From positions 186,001 through 250,000 of the forward strand of contig JADKGZ010000002.1 of NCBI GenBank assembly GCA_016722025.1: a stretch of 64,000 bases of DNA, in the 5' to 3' direction. Source of the stretch: Acidimicrobiaceae bacterium (GTDB lineage Bacteria > Actinomycetota > Acidimicrobiia > Acidimicrobiales > Ilumatobacteraceae). A program made the translations under genes and the position numbers. Under the pieces are notes generated by a model. That model worked only from the letters and a program-made list of their open reading frames with translations, did not search any database and was not told the origin of the DNA. Shown here in pieces: positions 17,392 through 27,184 of the stretch. Each line of letters opens with the position of its first letter. Positions within the stretch are counted from its first letter, which is position 1.

Positions 17392-18915
17392 TCAGGAACA
17401 ACCCGTCAGTAGCGCCACGACTCGACCCAGCTCGCTCGGGTCGGTTGGCTTGCCGGGTGCTCGGAATGCGACGTAGCCGTCGGGGCGCACGAGCACCGCG
17501 CCGAACGGGCCGACTCCGTAGAGGTCCGGCCAATCGGGATGGTTGATCTCGTGTGCCTGAATCGGAGTTCCCGACGCCGCCTCGATGGCGGTGTGCCAGT
17601 CGGTGCCGGCGGAGGTGGCGAGGAGGACGAAGCCGTCTCCGAACAGGTCGAGCGTCGACACGACGTGGGCCTCGTCGAGCCACAGGTGAGGCGCTCGATG
17701 GCCGGGGCGGGCGGTGGGCACGTAGTCGCCGACGGGGTCGTCGGGAGTGGGTGGCGCAGTGCCATCTGGAATGACCGCCGACGACTGGTAGCTGGCGCCG
17801 AGCACGAGACCGGTGGTCGGCGCCGGCGGCCGAGCACGGCCAAGGCTCGCTTCCACGGTCAGCTCTGCCACAGGTAGACGTTCCGCCTCGTAGCTGTCGA
17901 GGAGCGACTCGCTCGCCCACCCGGCCACGACGGCAGCGAGCTTCCAGGACAGGTTGTCGACGTCGCCGATGCCACAGTTCATTCCCAGTCCACCGATGGG
18001 CGTGGTGACATGGGCCGCGTCGCCGACGAGGAAGGTCCTGCCCTGACGGAACCGATCCGCGACCAGCGCAGTCGACTGCCAGAACCGAACGACGGTGATC
18101 GCGAGGTCGAGCTCGGGATCACCGATCGCTGTTCGGGCAAGCTCGCGAAGTCGGGACTGGGTGAACGACTCTTCCGAATCGACGGAGGGGTCGTACTCGT
18201 AGATCAGACCCCAACGCTCACGATGGTTGTCCATCGCCAGCAGCGTCGCTCCGGGCAGGTTGTGGATCCGGTAGAGAACACTCGCCCTGTCGGCGGTTCG
18301 CTCGCGCAGGTCCGCTTCGATCACGATGCTCACTGCATGCGCGACAACGCCAGGCCCGTGCCGTCCGACACCCAACCGGTCGCGAGTCGGGCTGTAAGCC
18401 CCATCTGCCGCCACCAACCAGGGAGCGCGCAAGGTGCGTGTGTGACCCGATGCGCGCTCGACCAACGACGCCGTCACACCGTCGCCGTCATCGACAGCAT
18501 CCACGAGCTCCCAGCCGTAGCGAACGTCGGCGCCCGCAGCGACGGCAGCATCACGAAGGACGACCTCCGTCGCGTTCTGAAAGCAGATGAGGGGCGCCGA
18601 GGGACTCACCATCGACGGGCGAGAGGCGGAGGTGACATGACGATCGAACGTTGGCGCGAGCAGGTCGTCGCCCACGAACACTGCAACCTCCGACGCCGGC
18701 AGCCCTGCCGCCCGCAGCGCCGCCTCCAGCCCCCAGCGGCGCATCAGCTCCATCGTTCGCACCGTGATGCCCCGCCCCCGCGGAAAGTCCATCGGGCCCT
18801 CATGCTTGTCGACGACGACACACCCAACACCGAGATGCCGCAGCGCCAGCGCCATCGACAAGCCGACCGGCCCCCCGCCGACAATCAGCACGTCAGGCCC
18901 GGCATGCTCGGTCAC
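17392..18915 (-). CDS. FAD-dependent aromatic hydroxylase (PHBH-type monooxygenase)
   Basis: A 507-residue class A flavoprotein monooxygenase. The FAD site is VLIVGGGPVGLSMALALRHLG, the middle DG motif is APWLVAADGAYSPTRDRLG, and the GD motif is RTFLVGDAAHVTTPIGGLGMNCGIGD. A thioredoxin-like C-terminal domain ends in a beta-rich segment. The family hydroxylates phenolic rings with NAD(P)H and O2. The start GTG at 18915 begins VTEHAGPDVL; the open frame runs on to 19206 over an antisense SDR remnant. The substrate is not predictable. Confidence 0.85.
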   Translation of the reverse strand: MTEHAGPDVLIVGGGPVGLSMALALRHLGVGCVVVDKHEGPMDFPRGRGITVRTMELMRRWGLEAALRAAGLPASEVAVFVGDDLLAPTFDRHVTSASRPSMVSPSAPLICFQNATEVVLRDAAVAAGADVRYGWELVDAVDDGDGVTASLVERASGHTRTLRAPWLVAADGAYSPTRDRLGVGRHGPGVVAHAVSIVIEADLRERTADRASVLYRIHNLPGATLLAMDNHRERWGLIYEYDPSVDSEESFTQSRLRELARTAIGDPELDLAITVVRFWQSTALVADRFRQGRTFLVGDAAHVTTPIGGLGMNCGIGDVDNLSWKLAAVVAGWASESLLDSYEAERLPVAELTVEASLGRARPPAPTTGLVLGASYQSSAVIPDGTAPPTPDDPVGDYVPTARPGHRAPHLWLDEAHVVSTLDLFGDGFVLLATSAGTDWHTAIEAASGTPIQAHEINHPDWPDLYGVGPFGAVLVRPDGYVAFRAPGKPTDPSELGRVVALLTGCS

Positions 18916-19020
18916 CGAGCCAACGTAGCCGCTCGCCGCGACACCCACCGGCGACGTGGTCGATGCTGGAGCCTCCTCTGCCGTGGTCACGTGGGTGAAC
19001 TCGGTGGCCGAGCGCCTCAC

Positions 19021-19140
19021 CTGAAGGCGGCGGGTGGCGGTTCGATCGTCCAGCTCGGCACGATCACCGCAGTGGAGTACCACCACTATCCCGGCGGCGG
19101 GTTGAGCTACGGGCCGGTGAAGGCCGCGCTCGTCAACTAG
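19021..19140 (+). pseudogene. Short-chain dehydrogenase fragment
   Basis: The frame reads LKAAGGGSIVQLGTITAVEY and then YGPVKAALVN before a TAG. This matches the middle of an SDR, including the Ser strand and the YxxxK catalytic pair, but nothing recognisable precedes or follows. It is a decayed remnant just upstream of cassette A. Confidence 0.55.
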
Positions 19141-19168
19141 ATCCCACAGCTGTCGAAGGTCGACCGAC

Positions 19169-19214
19169 TTGACAAGAGAATATTCGTTCTCATAAGGTGA
19201 GAACATACATTCTC
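19169..19214 (+). promoter_or_regulatory. Promoter and double operator of cassette A
   Basis: TTGACA (19169-19174), an 18-base spacer and TAAGGT (19193-19198) form a likely sigma-70 promoter. Two boxes of the form GAGAA-N6-TTCTC lie at 19176-19191 and 19199-19214, 23 bases apart, one in the spacer and one just after the -10. The TetR in the operon is the obvious candidate repressor. The same arrangement is found before cassette B. Confidence 0.75.
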
Positions 19215-19234
19215 AGAGCCTGGAGCGACCTCTC

Positions 19235-19696
19235 ATGACCAACCCGAGCCGACCACCGGTCCCCCCATTCGACGAGGCGTCGGCGCGGCAGAAGGTGCTC
19301 GCGGCCGAGGCCGCGTGGAACACCCGCGACCCTGAACGGGTCGCCGGCGCGTACACACCGGACACGGTGTGGAGGAACCGTTCCGAGTTCATCGAGGGCC
19401 GCGAACAGGTCGTCGCCTTCCTGCGTGCGAAGTGGGATCGCGAGCTCGACTACGCACTGCGCAAGGAGCTGTGGGCATTCCACGACAACCGGATCGCAGT
19501 GCGGTTCCAATACGAGTGGCACGACCACGACGGCAACTGGTTCCGTTCCTACGGCAACGAGAACTGGGAGTTCGACGCCGACGGCTACATGCAGCGCCGC
19601 GAGGCGAGCATCAACGACGTCGCGATCACCGCCGACGAGCGACGCATCTTCGGGCCACGCCCCGACAGTGACACGACTGGGCTCCCGCTGCGATGA
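19235..19696 (+). CDS. DUF1348/NTF2-like protein, copy A
   Basis: A 153-residue SnoaL/NTF2-like fold of the DUF1348 group: PPFDEASARQKVLAAEAAWN, then WRNRSEFIEGR, and RFQYEWHDHDGNWFRSYGNE. These small cone-shaped proteins bind or turn over hydrophobic ligands; function unknown. The stop overlaps the TetR start. It is nearly the same length and sequence as the protein at 52303-52764. Confidence 0.85.
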   Translation: MTNPSRPPVPPFDEASARQKVLAAEAAWNTRDPERVAGAYTPDTVWRNRSEFIEGREQVVAFLRAKWDRELDYALRKELWAFHDNRIAVRFQYEWHDHDGNWFRSYGNENWEFDADGYMQRREASINDVAITADERRIFGPRPDSDTTGLPLR

Positions 19697-20277
19697 GTCC
19701 GGCCGCCACCATGTCGGTCGACACGGCGCGGCGTGCCGTGCTGCGCGCAGCTGACGACCTCTTCTACGTCCACGGCATCGGCGGGGTCGTGATGAGCGAC
19801 ATCCGCGACGCGTCCGGTGTCTCCATGCGCCGGCTCTACAGCATGTTCCCGTCCAAGAGCGAGCTCGTTGCTGCCTGGCTGACCGACCGCCATGACACGT
19901 GGATGGCGTGGTTCGCCTCGAGTGTGGAACGCCATGTCTCGGGCGGCGCCGACCCGGTACTGGCCACGTTCGACGCCATCGCCGAGTGGGTCACCACACC
20001 CGGCTACCGCGGTTGCGCGTTCATCAACTCGCTGGCCGAGACGAGCGAGATCGACGACACGCACCGCACGATCATCGCCGCTCACAAGCGCGACCTCGTC
20101 GAGCACCTCTCCCGCCTCGCCACGCCTGACCACCCCAACGCACCGTCGTGGTTCCCCGCCGCCCTCGCCGTCATCGTCGACGGAGCGATCGTGCAGTGCA
20201 CCATCTTCGCCAGCACCGACCCTCTCGACGCCGCCCGATCCGCCGTCCACCGACTCCTCGAAACGATCCCGACATGA
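19693..20277 (+). CDS. TetR/AcrR family regulator, copy A
   Basis: A 194-residue TetR protein: VLRAADDLFYVHGIGGVVMSD, then IRDASGVSMRRLYSMFPSKSE with the recognition helix, then a helical sensor domain with a GYRGCAFINSLAE segment. It probably binds the GAGAA-N6-TTCTC boxes before the operon and represses itself. The ATGA overlaps at both ends show coupling with the DUF1348 and MOSC genes. Confidence 0.85.
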   Translation: MSPAATMSVDTARRAVLRAADDLFYVHGIGGVVMSDIRDASGVSMRRLYSMFPSKSELVAAWLTDRHDTWMAWFASSVERHVSGGADPVLATFDAIAEWVTTPGYRGCAFINSLAETSEIDDTHRTIIAAHKRDLVEHLSRLATPDHPNAPSWFPAALAVIVDGAIVQCTIFASTDPLDAARSAVHRLLETIPT

Positions 20278-20941
20278 CCCTCACCGTCGGCGCCCTGTGG
20301 CGCTACCCCGTCAAGACCCTCGCGGGCGAACGCCTCGATGTCGCCGAGGTCACCACCAACGGCATCGTGGGTGACCGCGTCGTTCACGTACGCGGCCCGA
20401 GGGCGTGCGCACGTCGCGACGTCACCACAACCTGCTCGGTCTTCACGCCACCCTCGGCCCCGAGGGCGAACCACTCGTCGACGGCCAACCATGGACATCA
20501 GAAGATGTGCTCGATCGCGTCCGTGCCGCCGCCGGGGAAGACGCGATCCTCGCTCGCTACGACGGTCCTGAGCGCTTCGACGTCCTCCCGTTGCTCGTCG
20601 CCACCGACGGCGCGATCGCCTCGTTCGGTCGCGATGTCCGCAGGCTGCGACCGAACATCGTCATCGACGGCGTCGAGGGAACTGAAGAGTTCGGTTGGCC
20701 TGGTGCGCAGCTCCACATCGGTGACGTGGTCATCGCGCTCGATTCTCGTCGCGGCCGCTGCCCGATGACCACGGTCGATCCCGACACGCTCGAGGTCGAT
20801 CGTGGCGTGTTGAAGGACATCATCGCTCGCTTCGACGGGAAGCTCGCGCTCAACGCCGAGGTCCTCCGCCCCGGCACCATCCGCGTCGGCGACTCCGTGG
20901 AGCTCGTGCGGTCGGCCGCGACGCCGAGCACGGTGCGGTGA
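20274..20941 (+). pseudogene. MOSC-domain protein, copy A, frameshifted
   Basis: The first 41 codons (TLTVGALWRYPVKTLAGE) are in one frame, the rest (TSRRHHNLLGLHATLGPEG to the end) in another. Aligned with the intact copy at 53342-53983, one G is missing near 20396-20400. The C-terminal MOSC domain, with GRCPMTTVDPD and its conserved Cys, is otherwise preserved, so the break is recent or a sequence error. MOSC proteins are sulfur-carrier or mARC-like molybdenum-cofactor proteins. Confidence 0.8.
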
Positions 20942-21021
20942 CCCATCCGACTCGGCCGCGCGACGCATCCTCGTTCACCATCATCCGCGACCCCGGTGCG
21001 AGTACAGCGACGCCGGATCCT

Positions 21022-21657
21022 TCAGGCCAGGGTGGTCGCGGCAGTCATCCACTCACCGGTGGTCGGCACGGACGAGGCAGGTCGGCCGCGCCTCGCGAGG
21101 CGCACGATGGCGAGGACGATGACTCCGGCGCCTGGGACGATCCAGGGCGGGATGATCACGGTGGTGACGACCGCGACGATCGTCGCACGGTTGCCGACGT
21201 GTCGACGGCGACGCCACGCGGCAACGAGGAGGAGCGCAGCCGCGGCCGCGTACCAGACCGAGGAGTTGGCCAGGGAGTGATCTGCCACGTCGGGAACGGA
21301 ACCGGTCGGCGTGCTCGAGTAACCGGCGGCGACGAGGTCGTCGACGACGCGGAGATTGCCGAGCATCACGAGCAGCGTCGTTGCGAACCACACGCAGCTG
21401 ACCACGAGTAGGTCGACCTGACGTGGAGCGCGAGGCGTTGCCCAGAACATGATGGAGAGCAGCGCCGCTGCCATGAACGGTGCGCTTGCACCGGCGAGGT
21501 GTTCGGCAGCGTGACCGCCGACGTCGTGCTGAGAGGTGAGGAGCAGCTGTTGGGCGGTCAGGGTTGCGGCGATGATCGCTGGTACCGGCCACCACGCGCG
21601 AGCGATGTGGGACAAGCGCTCCGCTCGGCCGGTGGCGGTGAGGTCGCTGTTCGTCAT
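21022..21657 (-). CDS. Hypothetical membrane protein
   Basis: About 211 residues with five or so hydrophobic spans, for example AFMAAALLSIMFWA-like and VDLLVVSCVWFATTLLVMLG segments, and a periplasmic-looking loop with His residues (SQHDVGGHAAEHLAG). No family recognised. The ATG at 21657 directly follows AAGGAG with no spacing, so the start is uncertain; the frame is open to 21732. It stands alone. Confidence 0.55.
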   Translation of the reverse strand: MTNSDLTATGRAERLSHIARAWWPVPAIIAATLTAQQLLLTSQHDVGGHAAEHLAGASAPFMAAALLSIMFWATPRAPRQVDLLVVSCVWFATTLLVMLGNLRVVDDLVAAGYSSTPTGSVPDVADHSLANSSVWYAAAAALLLVAAWRRRRHVGNRATIVAVVTTVIIPPWIVPGAGVIVLAIVRLARRGRPASSVPTTGEWMTAATTLA

Positions 21658-22024
21658 CTCCTTACAGACGCATCCACGTCGCCACTGGGGTGACACCGTG
21701 TCGTTGCCATCGCCGAGCCCGGCCGAGTCCATTGTTGTGCGGCCTGCGGTTGAGGAAACGAGTCTGCGGGGTTCGACACGGTTCGCCGAGGTTCACCTCC
21801 CGGATCACTCGTATCTCGGCAAGTAGGCCACGGCCGCCGGTCGGGTGCAATGCGCCGGTGACCGACGACGACCCTGTGCTCGCCAACGCCCATCGGCAGG
21901 TGCGCGCTGCAACCTGAGGGGTGGGCCACAGCGCCTGGCGCACCCGGCAACTGAGAGCGCTGAGCGGCGAAGTGAGCGGCGCACGGTGTCTAGTGTGACC
22001 CCGCAGAGGCGAAGGAGGACAGCG
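21658..22024. other. Intergenic region upstream of the flavoprotein gene
   Basis: About 370 bases hold no convincing gene. AAGGAGG lies at its right end and serves the next gene. A short plus-strand frame ending FAEVHLPDHSYLGK is seen but has no start signal or recognised family. Confidence 0.5.
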
Positions 22025-23188
22025 ATGACATCGCTCGCAGAGAGTCGGAGCTCGGTGACAGCTCTCGAGTTGGCAGCAGGAGTCCACGGGCTTGCCGCTG
22101 CGGTGGCGGAGCATCGCGGCGAGTTCGACTCGAACGGTCGATTGCCTGATCACCTCTTTGAGCAACTCGCTGCGCTCGGTCTGTTCCGCCTCCTCTTGCC
22201 GACATCGCTCGATGGGCCCGGTCTGTCACCTCTTGAGTTCATGGATGTGGTCGAGGCAGCTGCGGCTCTTGACGGCACCGTCGGTTGGCTCGTGGGCAAT
22301 GGGGGCGGCATGGCCCGCGCAGGCGGATACCTCCCGGCGGAGAGCGCAAGGGAGATCTTTGACGATCCCTTGGCGTTCGTTGTTTCCTCGACGGGTGCCG
22401 TCGGACGCGCGGTGCGCGTCCCGGGCGGATACTCGGTGACCGGGCGGTGGCCATTCGGAAGCGGTTCGCCGCACGGCACATGGTTCGCCCCGGTGTGCGC
22501 TGTCGAGGAAGGGGAGCACGCCACCGGAGAAGTGATCTTCGTGTACGCACCACGAAAGGATGTTCTGCTGCACGACAACTGGCAGGTCTCGGGTCTCTGT
22601 GCCACAGGGAGCGTCGACTTCGAGTTCGTGGACGTGTTCGTACCCGACCGTTTGGTGCACGCCTTCCAGCCCGAGCCGACGCAGCCCGGCACGCTCTATC
22701 GGCTCCCCACACGCTCGATCTTTCCGTGGACGGTGGCCACCGTGCCGCTCGGCATCGCAGCTGGCGCTATCGATGACTTCACTACCAAGGGTCGCTCTGC
22801 AAAACGGCACGGCGACAGCGTCCCGTTCGCCGAACGTGAACTGATTCAGTCGCAGCTTGGCCAGATCCAGGCGCGAACCGCTGCGAGCCGGGCGTACCTT
22901 CGCCACACGATGACGACGCTGCTGGAGGGAATCGAAGCCGGCACAGACTTGGAAGCGAGCAGGGTCGACTTCCGACTCGCGTGCACGTTCGCAAGCCAAT
23001 CGGCCCTCTGGGCAATCAATCTGGTCACCGAAATGGCCGGAGCCGTCGCCATCCTGCGGTCGTCACCGCTCGAACGGCGTGAGAGAGACGCACGTGCCGC
23101 CGCGAAGCACGTCGCCATGAGTCCGGCTGCCTACATCACCGGCGGAAAGCTACGACTCGGATGCGACCTGTCGAACGCCTCATTTTGA
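22025..23188 (+). CDS. Acyl-CoA dehydrogenase-fold flavoprotein (group D monooxygenase-like)
   Basis: A 387-residue protein with the acyl-CoA dehydrogenase fold. The N-terminal helical domain (FEQLAALGLFRLLLPTSLDGPG) is followed by the beta domain (GRWPFGSGSPHGTWF) and a C-terminal helical bundle. The GRWxFxSG motif and the lack of an obvious catalytic Glu favour HsaA/DszC-type reduced-flavin monooxygenases over true dehydrogenases. A flavin reductase partner is not adjacent. Strong Shine-Dalgarno AAGGAGG before the ATG. Substrate unknown. Confidence 0.75.
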   Translation: MTSLAESRSSVTALELAAGVHGLAAAVAEHRGEFDSNGRLPDHLFEQLAALGLFRLLLPTSLDGPGLSPLEFMDVVEAAAALDGTVGWLVGNGGGMARAGGYLPAESAREIFDDPLAFVVSSTGAVGRAVRVPGGYSVTGRWPFGSGSPHGTWFAPVCAVEEGEHATGEVIFVYAPRKDVLLHDNWQVSGLCATGSVDFEFVDVFVPDRLVHAFQPEPTQPGTLYRLPTRSIFPWTVATVPLGIAAGAIDDFTTKGRSAKRHGDSVPFAERELIQSQLGQIQARTAASRAYLRHTMTTLLEGIEAGTDLEASRVDFRLACTFASQSALWAINLVTEMAGAVAILRSSPLERRERDARAAAKHVAMSPAAYITGGKLRLGCDLSNASF

Positions 23189-23509
23189 ACCACACCCAAC
23201 GTGGCCGTTGCGGTTGTCGGCGCGCCACGCTGCACAGCTTCTAGGAATCGGCCGAACGACACTGTACAAACTGACAAGGCTCGGCGCGGGACCCCGGTGA
23301 GCCATCAGACGCAGGCGGCAGCGGTGATCGCAGAGAGCATAAGAACCGGCCGAGCTCAGCGGCTTGGAGCGCCCAGAACTGGTCGGCGGTGTGACCTACC
23401 TCACCTGACCGGCGCAGCGCACTCGCGTTGGCCGAGTTGCGCGACGCGACTCGGCGAGCGACCCATTGGTGACCAGTACGCTCGCACGCAGGCAACCACG
23501 AGGAGATCT
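23189..23509. other. Leader region before corA
   Basis: A 320-base gap before the CorA start, ending in AGGAG. Its length would allow a leader RNA. I looked for M-box landmarks and found no convincing match. No coding signal is seen. Confidence 0.4.
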
Positions 23510-24487
23510 ATGAGCGCTGCCCAGACCCGGGTCTATCGCAACGGCGTCCTGGAATCCGAAGGGTTCCCCGTTGCGGACATCTCCGAGTACCTCGCCGAGC
23601 CCGACACGGTGGTGTGGGTCGACTTCTGCGGGCCATCCATAGACCAGCTGCACGAGCTCGCCGACGAACTGGGGCTGCACGAGCTCGCGGTCGAGGACGC
23701 GCTCAGCCAGCATCAGCGACCGAAGCTCGATCACTACGAATCGCACCTGTTCCTCTCAGCGCACGCAGTGCGGGTCGACACTGAGAACAGCGAGTTGGAC
23801 GAGACCGAGATCGACGCGTTCATCAACAGCCGGTGGATCATCACCGTCAGGAAGAACGAGGGGTTCTCGATGGACCCGGTGCTGCGGCGTTGGGACCGCT
23901 CCGGGGATCTCGCCAAGCACGGTGTCAGCTTCCTGCTCTACGGGCTGCTCGACGTGATCGTCGACGGCTACTTCGAGACCGTGCAAGCCTTCGATGACTA
24001 CTACGACGAGGTCTCAGAAGGGATCTTCTCCGAACGACCGCTCGACCCCGCGCAGCAGCGGCACTGGTTCAAGATGCGCCAGGCACTCGTGCGGTTCCAC
24101 CGGCTGGCCGTGCCGATGCGCGAAGCCGTCAGCGGACTGATGCGCCGCGAGCACTCGGCGGTGTCGGAAAGCCTGTACCCGTACTTCCAGGACGTGTACG
24201 ACCACATCCTGCGCGTCAGCGAATCGACCGACGCGCTGCGCGATCTGGTCTCGACGATCGTGGAGACCAACTTGAGCTTGCGCGACTACCGGCAGAACCA
24301 GGTGATGAAGAAGGTCACCAGCTGGGCGGCGATCATCGCGGTGCCGACCTTGATCACCGGCTACTACGGCATGAACGTCCCCTACCCCGGCTCTGGAGAG
24401 CAGTGGGGTGTCGCCGTGTCCGGCGCCCTCGTGGTCGTCATGTCGTCCGGTCTTTACATGCTGTTTCGCAAACGTGACTGGCTCTGA
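23510..24487 (+). CDS. corA: CorA-type magnesium/cobalt transporter
   Basis: A 325-residue CorA-family channel. A long acidic cytoplasmic domain ends in two C-terminal spans. The first span is followed by the signature YYGMNVPYPGSGEQW, whose GMN forms the selectivity mouth; the second ends in the basic tail RKRDWL. Start ATG with AGGAG five bases upstream. The gene lies 21 bases before an MgtA-type ATPase, so the two probably form a magnesium-uptake operon. Confidence 0.9.
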   Translation: MSAAQTRVYRNGVLESEGFPVADISEYLAEPDTVVWVDFCGPSIDQLHELADELGLHELAVEDALSQHQRPKLDHYESHLFLSAHAVRVDTENSELDETEIDAFINSRWIITVRKNEGFSMDPVLRRWDRSGDLAKHGVSFLLYGLLDVIVDGYFETVQAFDDYYDEVSEGIFSERPLDPAQQRHWFKMRQALVRFHRLAVPMREAVSGLMRREHSAVSESLYPYFQDVYDHILRVSESTDALRDLVSTIVETNLSLRDYRQNQVMKKVTSWAAIIAVPTLITGYYGMNVPYPGSGEQWGVAVSGALVVVMSSGLYMLFRKRDWL

Positions 24488-24508
24488 CCGGCGCCCGCCG
24501 GGCACGAC

Positions 24509-27184
24509 GTGACCCAGCCCATCACCAACCGTGCGACACCGGTCGCGCTCGCCTTGTCCGCTGCCGCGCAGCAACCCGTCGCCGATGTCCTCATCCAACT
24601 CGCCTCGATCGAGTCCGGGTTGGGCTCCGGGGAAGCGAGCCGCCGGCTCGGCGAGTTCGGTCCCAACGTGTTGTCGTCGCGGACAGTCACGGTGTTCGGG
24701 GTGCTGTGGCGTCAGCTTCGCAACCCGCTGCTGATCCTGTTGCTCACCGCCGCTGCCGTCTCCGCGGCCACGGGTGACACGACAGACGGTGGGATCATCG
24801 CTGCGATCGTGGTGCTCAGCGTCGGGCTCGGCTTCGTGAACGAGTACCGCTCCGAGGTCGCGGTCGCGGCGTTGCACGCCAACATCCGCCACGAAGCACT
24901 CGCCTGGCGCGACGGCACCGCGCAGCGCATCGATGTCGCCTCGCTCGTCCCCGGCGACGTCGTCACCTTGCGCGTCGGTGATCTCGTGCCTGCCGATGTG
25001 CGCCTGATCGAGGCTGTCCAGTTGGAATGCGACGAAGCGATCCTGACCGGCGAGTCGATCGCCGCGATCAAGACCGTCGAAGCGACCGCAACAGACTCAG
25101 AGGTTGACTTGCCGTCGTGCGCGTTCATGGGCACCGTCGTCCATCAAGGCTCCGGCCGGGCAGTCGTCGTCGCGACCGGGTCGTCGACTGCGTTCGGCAA
25201 GATCGCGGTCGGCCTCGGGGAGAAGCAGGCCGAGACTGCGTTCCAGGCCGGGTTGCGCGGGTTCTCGGCACTGCTCGTCAAGGTCGCTGCCGTGTTGACG
25301 ATCTCGATCTTCGTGATCAACGTCGCGTTCTCGCGACCGCTGCTCGAGGCGCTGCTGTTCTCGCTCGCCATCGCGATCGGGATCACCCCACAACTGCTGC
25401 CGGCAATCGTCAGCGTCAGCCTCTCGACCGGGTCACGACAACTCGCCCGCCAGCGGGTGCTGGTCAAACGACTGGTCACGATCGAGGATCTCGGCAACAT
25501 CGAGGTGCTGTTCACGGACAAGACCGGCACCCTCACCGAAGGGGCGATCACGTTCGACCGCAGCCTCGACCCGGCCGGCCAACCAACCGACGACCCGCTC
25601 GGCTACGGACTGGTGTGCAACGAATCCACGCTCACCGCCACCGGACCCGTCGGGGGCAACGCGCTCGACAACGCCCTGTGGACCGGGCCAGCCGCCACCA
25701 GGATCGTGTCCGGCGCGAATCCACCAGCCGGCTACGAACGCCTCGGGTTGCTCCCCTTCGACCACGAACGCCAACTCACCTCCGTCGTCGTCCGAACCGC
25801 CGAAGGACGAACCATCCTGGTCACCAAAGGAGCACCAGAAGCACTGTTCGCCCGATGCATCGACATCCCCGCCCAGGCGAACGCCACGTTGCAGTCGCTG
25901 TTCGGAGAAGGATCTCGCGTCGTCGCGGTCGCGACCCGCGACGCCGACGGTCTCACCCAGCCGACTGCAGCAGACGAACGAGACCTGAGTCTCGCCGGCT
26001 TCCTGACGTTCGTCGACCGGCCCAAGGCCGACGCCGGCGAATCGATCGCGAAGCTCAACCGGATCGGCATCGCGGTGAAGATCATCACCGGCGACAACGG
26101 CACCGTCGCCAGCAAGGTCTGCCAGGACATCGGCCTCGACGTCGAAGCCGTACTCACCGGTGTCGAAGTCGATGCGCTCGACGACGACGCGCTCGCCGCC
26201 GCGATCCCACACACCACCGTGTTCGCCAGGGTCAGCCCCGAACAGAAGTCGCGGATCGTGAAGATCGCGCGCCGCACCGGTGTCGATGTCGCGTACATGG
26301 GCGACGGGGTCAACGATGCTGTTGCGTTGCACGCCGCAGACGTCGGCATCTCCGTCGAATCCGCGACCGACATCGCCAAGGACGCAGCCGACATCGTGCT
26401 CCTCGACAAAGACCTCGGCGTGCTCGCCGACGGAGTCATGGAAGGTCGGCGGATCTTCGCCAACACCCTCAAGTACGTCCTGATGGCCACCTCGTCGAAC
26501 TTCGGGAACATGTTCAGCGCCGCCGGCGCGTCGCTGTTCCTCACCTTCTTGCCGATGCTCCCCTCCCAGATCCTGCTCAACAACTTGCTCTACGACGTCG
26601 GCCAACTCGCGATCCCCGACGATCGCGTCGACGACGAAGTCCTCGCCCGACCCGCCGCCTGGGACATCTCTTTCGTCCGCAAGTTCATGAGCGTCTTCGG
26701 ACCGATCAGCTCGATCTTCGACTTCATGACCTTCTTCGTGATGCTCGTCATCCTCAACGCCAGCCACGCCGAGTTCCGCTCCGGCTGGTTCGTCGAATCA
26801 CTCGCCACCCAAACCCTGGTCGTGTTCGTCATCCGCACCCGCCGCACGCCGTTCTTCCACAGCCGGCCCAGCCGAGCGATGATCATCACCCCGATCACCT
26901 GCGCTGTCATCGGCGCCGTCCTGCCGTTCAGCCCGCTCGCCGACACGCTCGGATTCACCACACTGCCGATCAGCTTCTTCCTCATCCTCGTCGGCATGAT
27001 CGTCACCTACCTCGCGCTCGTCGAGAGTGCCAAGCACCGGTTCTACGCCGCCCAAGCCCACCCCCACCGAGCGCCACTCACCCACGAGCAACGCCACCAG
27101 CGCCACGTCAACCGGCAAGTCGCCCGCTACGCGCACCACACGGTGCGAACTCGCTCCCGCCACGTCCGAGCCGGCCGTCGATGA
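24509..27184 (+). CDS. mgtA: Magnesium-translocating P-type ATPase
   Basis: An 891-residue P3B ATPase. In order: actuator loop DEAILTGESIA (TGES), phosphorylation site LFTDKTGTLTEG, nucleotide-domain KGAPEALF, hinge YMGDGVNDAVALHAADVGIS, and a C-terminal membrane block NLLYDVGQLAIPDDRVDDE with FGPISSIFDFMTFF, which closely follows MgtA. It imports Mg2+ down its gradient using ATP. The last 40 residues are His/Arg-rich, an unusual cytoplasmic tail. GTG start. Confidence 0.9.
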   Translation: MTQPITNRATPVALALSAAAQQPVADVLIQLASIESGLGSGEASRRLGEFGPNVLSSRTVTVFGVLWRQLRNPLLILLLTAAAVSAATGDTTDGGIIAAIVVLSVGLGFVNEYRSEVAVAALHANIRHEALAWRDGTAQRIDVASLVPGDVVTLRVGDLVPADVRLIEAVQLECDEAILTGESIAAIKTVEATATDSEVDLPSCAFMGTVVHQGSGRAVVVATGSSTAFGKIAVGLGEKQAETAFQAGLRGFSALLVKVAAVLTISIFVINVAFSRPLLEALLFSLAIAIGITPQLLPAIVSVSLSTGSRQLARQRVLVKRLVTIEDLGNIEVLFTDKTGTLTEGAITFDRSLDPAGQPTDDPLGYGLVCNESTLTATGPVGGNALDNALWTGPAATRIVSGANPPAGYERLGLLPFDHERQLTSVVVRTAEGRTILVTKGAPEALFARCIDIPAQANATLQSLFGEGSRVVAVATRDADGLTQPTAADERDLSLAGFLTFVDRPKADAGESIAKLNRIGIAVKIITGDNGTVASKVCQDIGLDVEAVLTGVEVDALDDDALAAAIPHTTVFARVSPEQKSRIVKIARRTGVDVAYMGDGVNDAVALHAADVGISVESATDIAKDAADIVLLDKDLGVLADGVMEGRRIFANTLKYVLMATSSNFGNMFSAAGASLFLTFLPMLPSQILLNNLLYDVGQLAIPDDRVDDEVLARPAAWDISFVRKFMSVFGPISSIFDFMTFFVMLVILNASHAEFRSGWFVESLATQTLVVFVIRTRRTPFFHSRPSRAMIITPITCAVIGAVLPFSPLADTLGFTTLPISFFLILVGMIVTYLALVESAKHRFYAAQAHPHRAPLTHEQRHQRHVNRQVARYAHHTVRTRSRHVRAGRR

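Noticed and set aside
23189..23509. M-box-type magnesium riboswitch before corA
   Set aside because: The leader is long enough, but I could not find the conserved M-box core segments in order.
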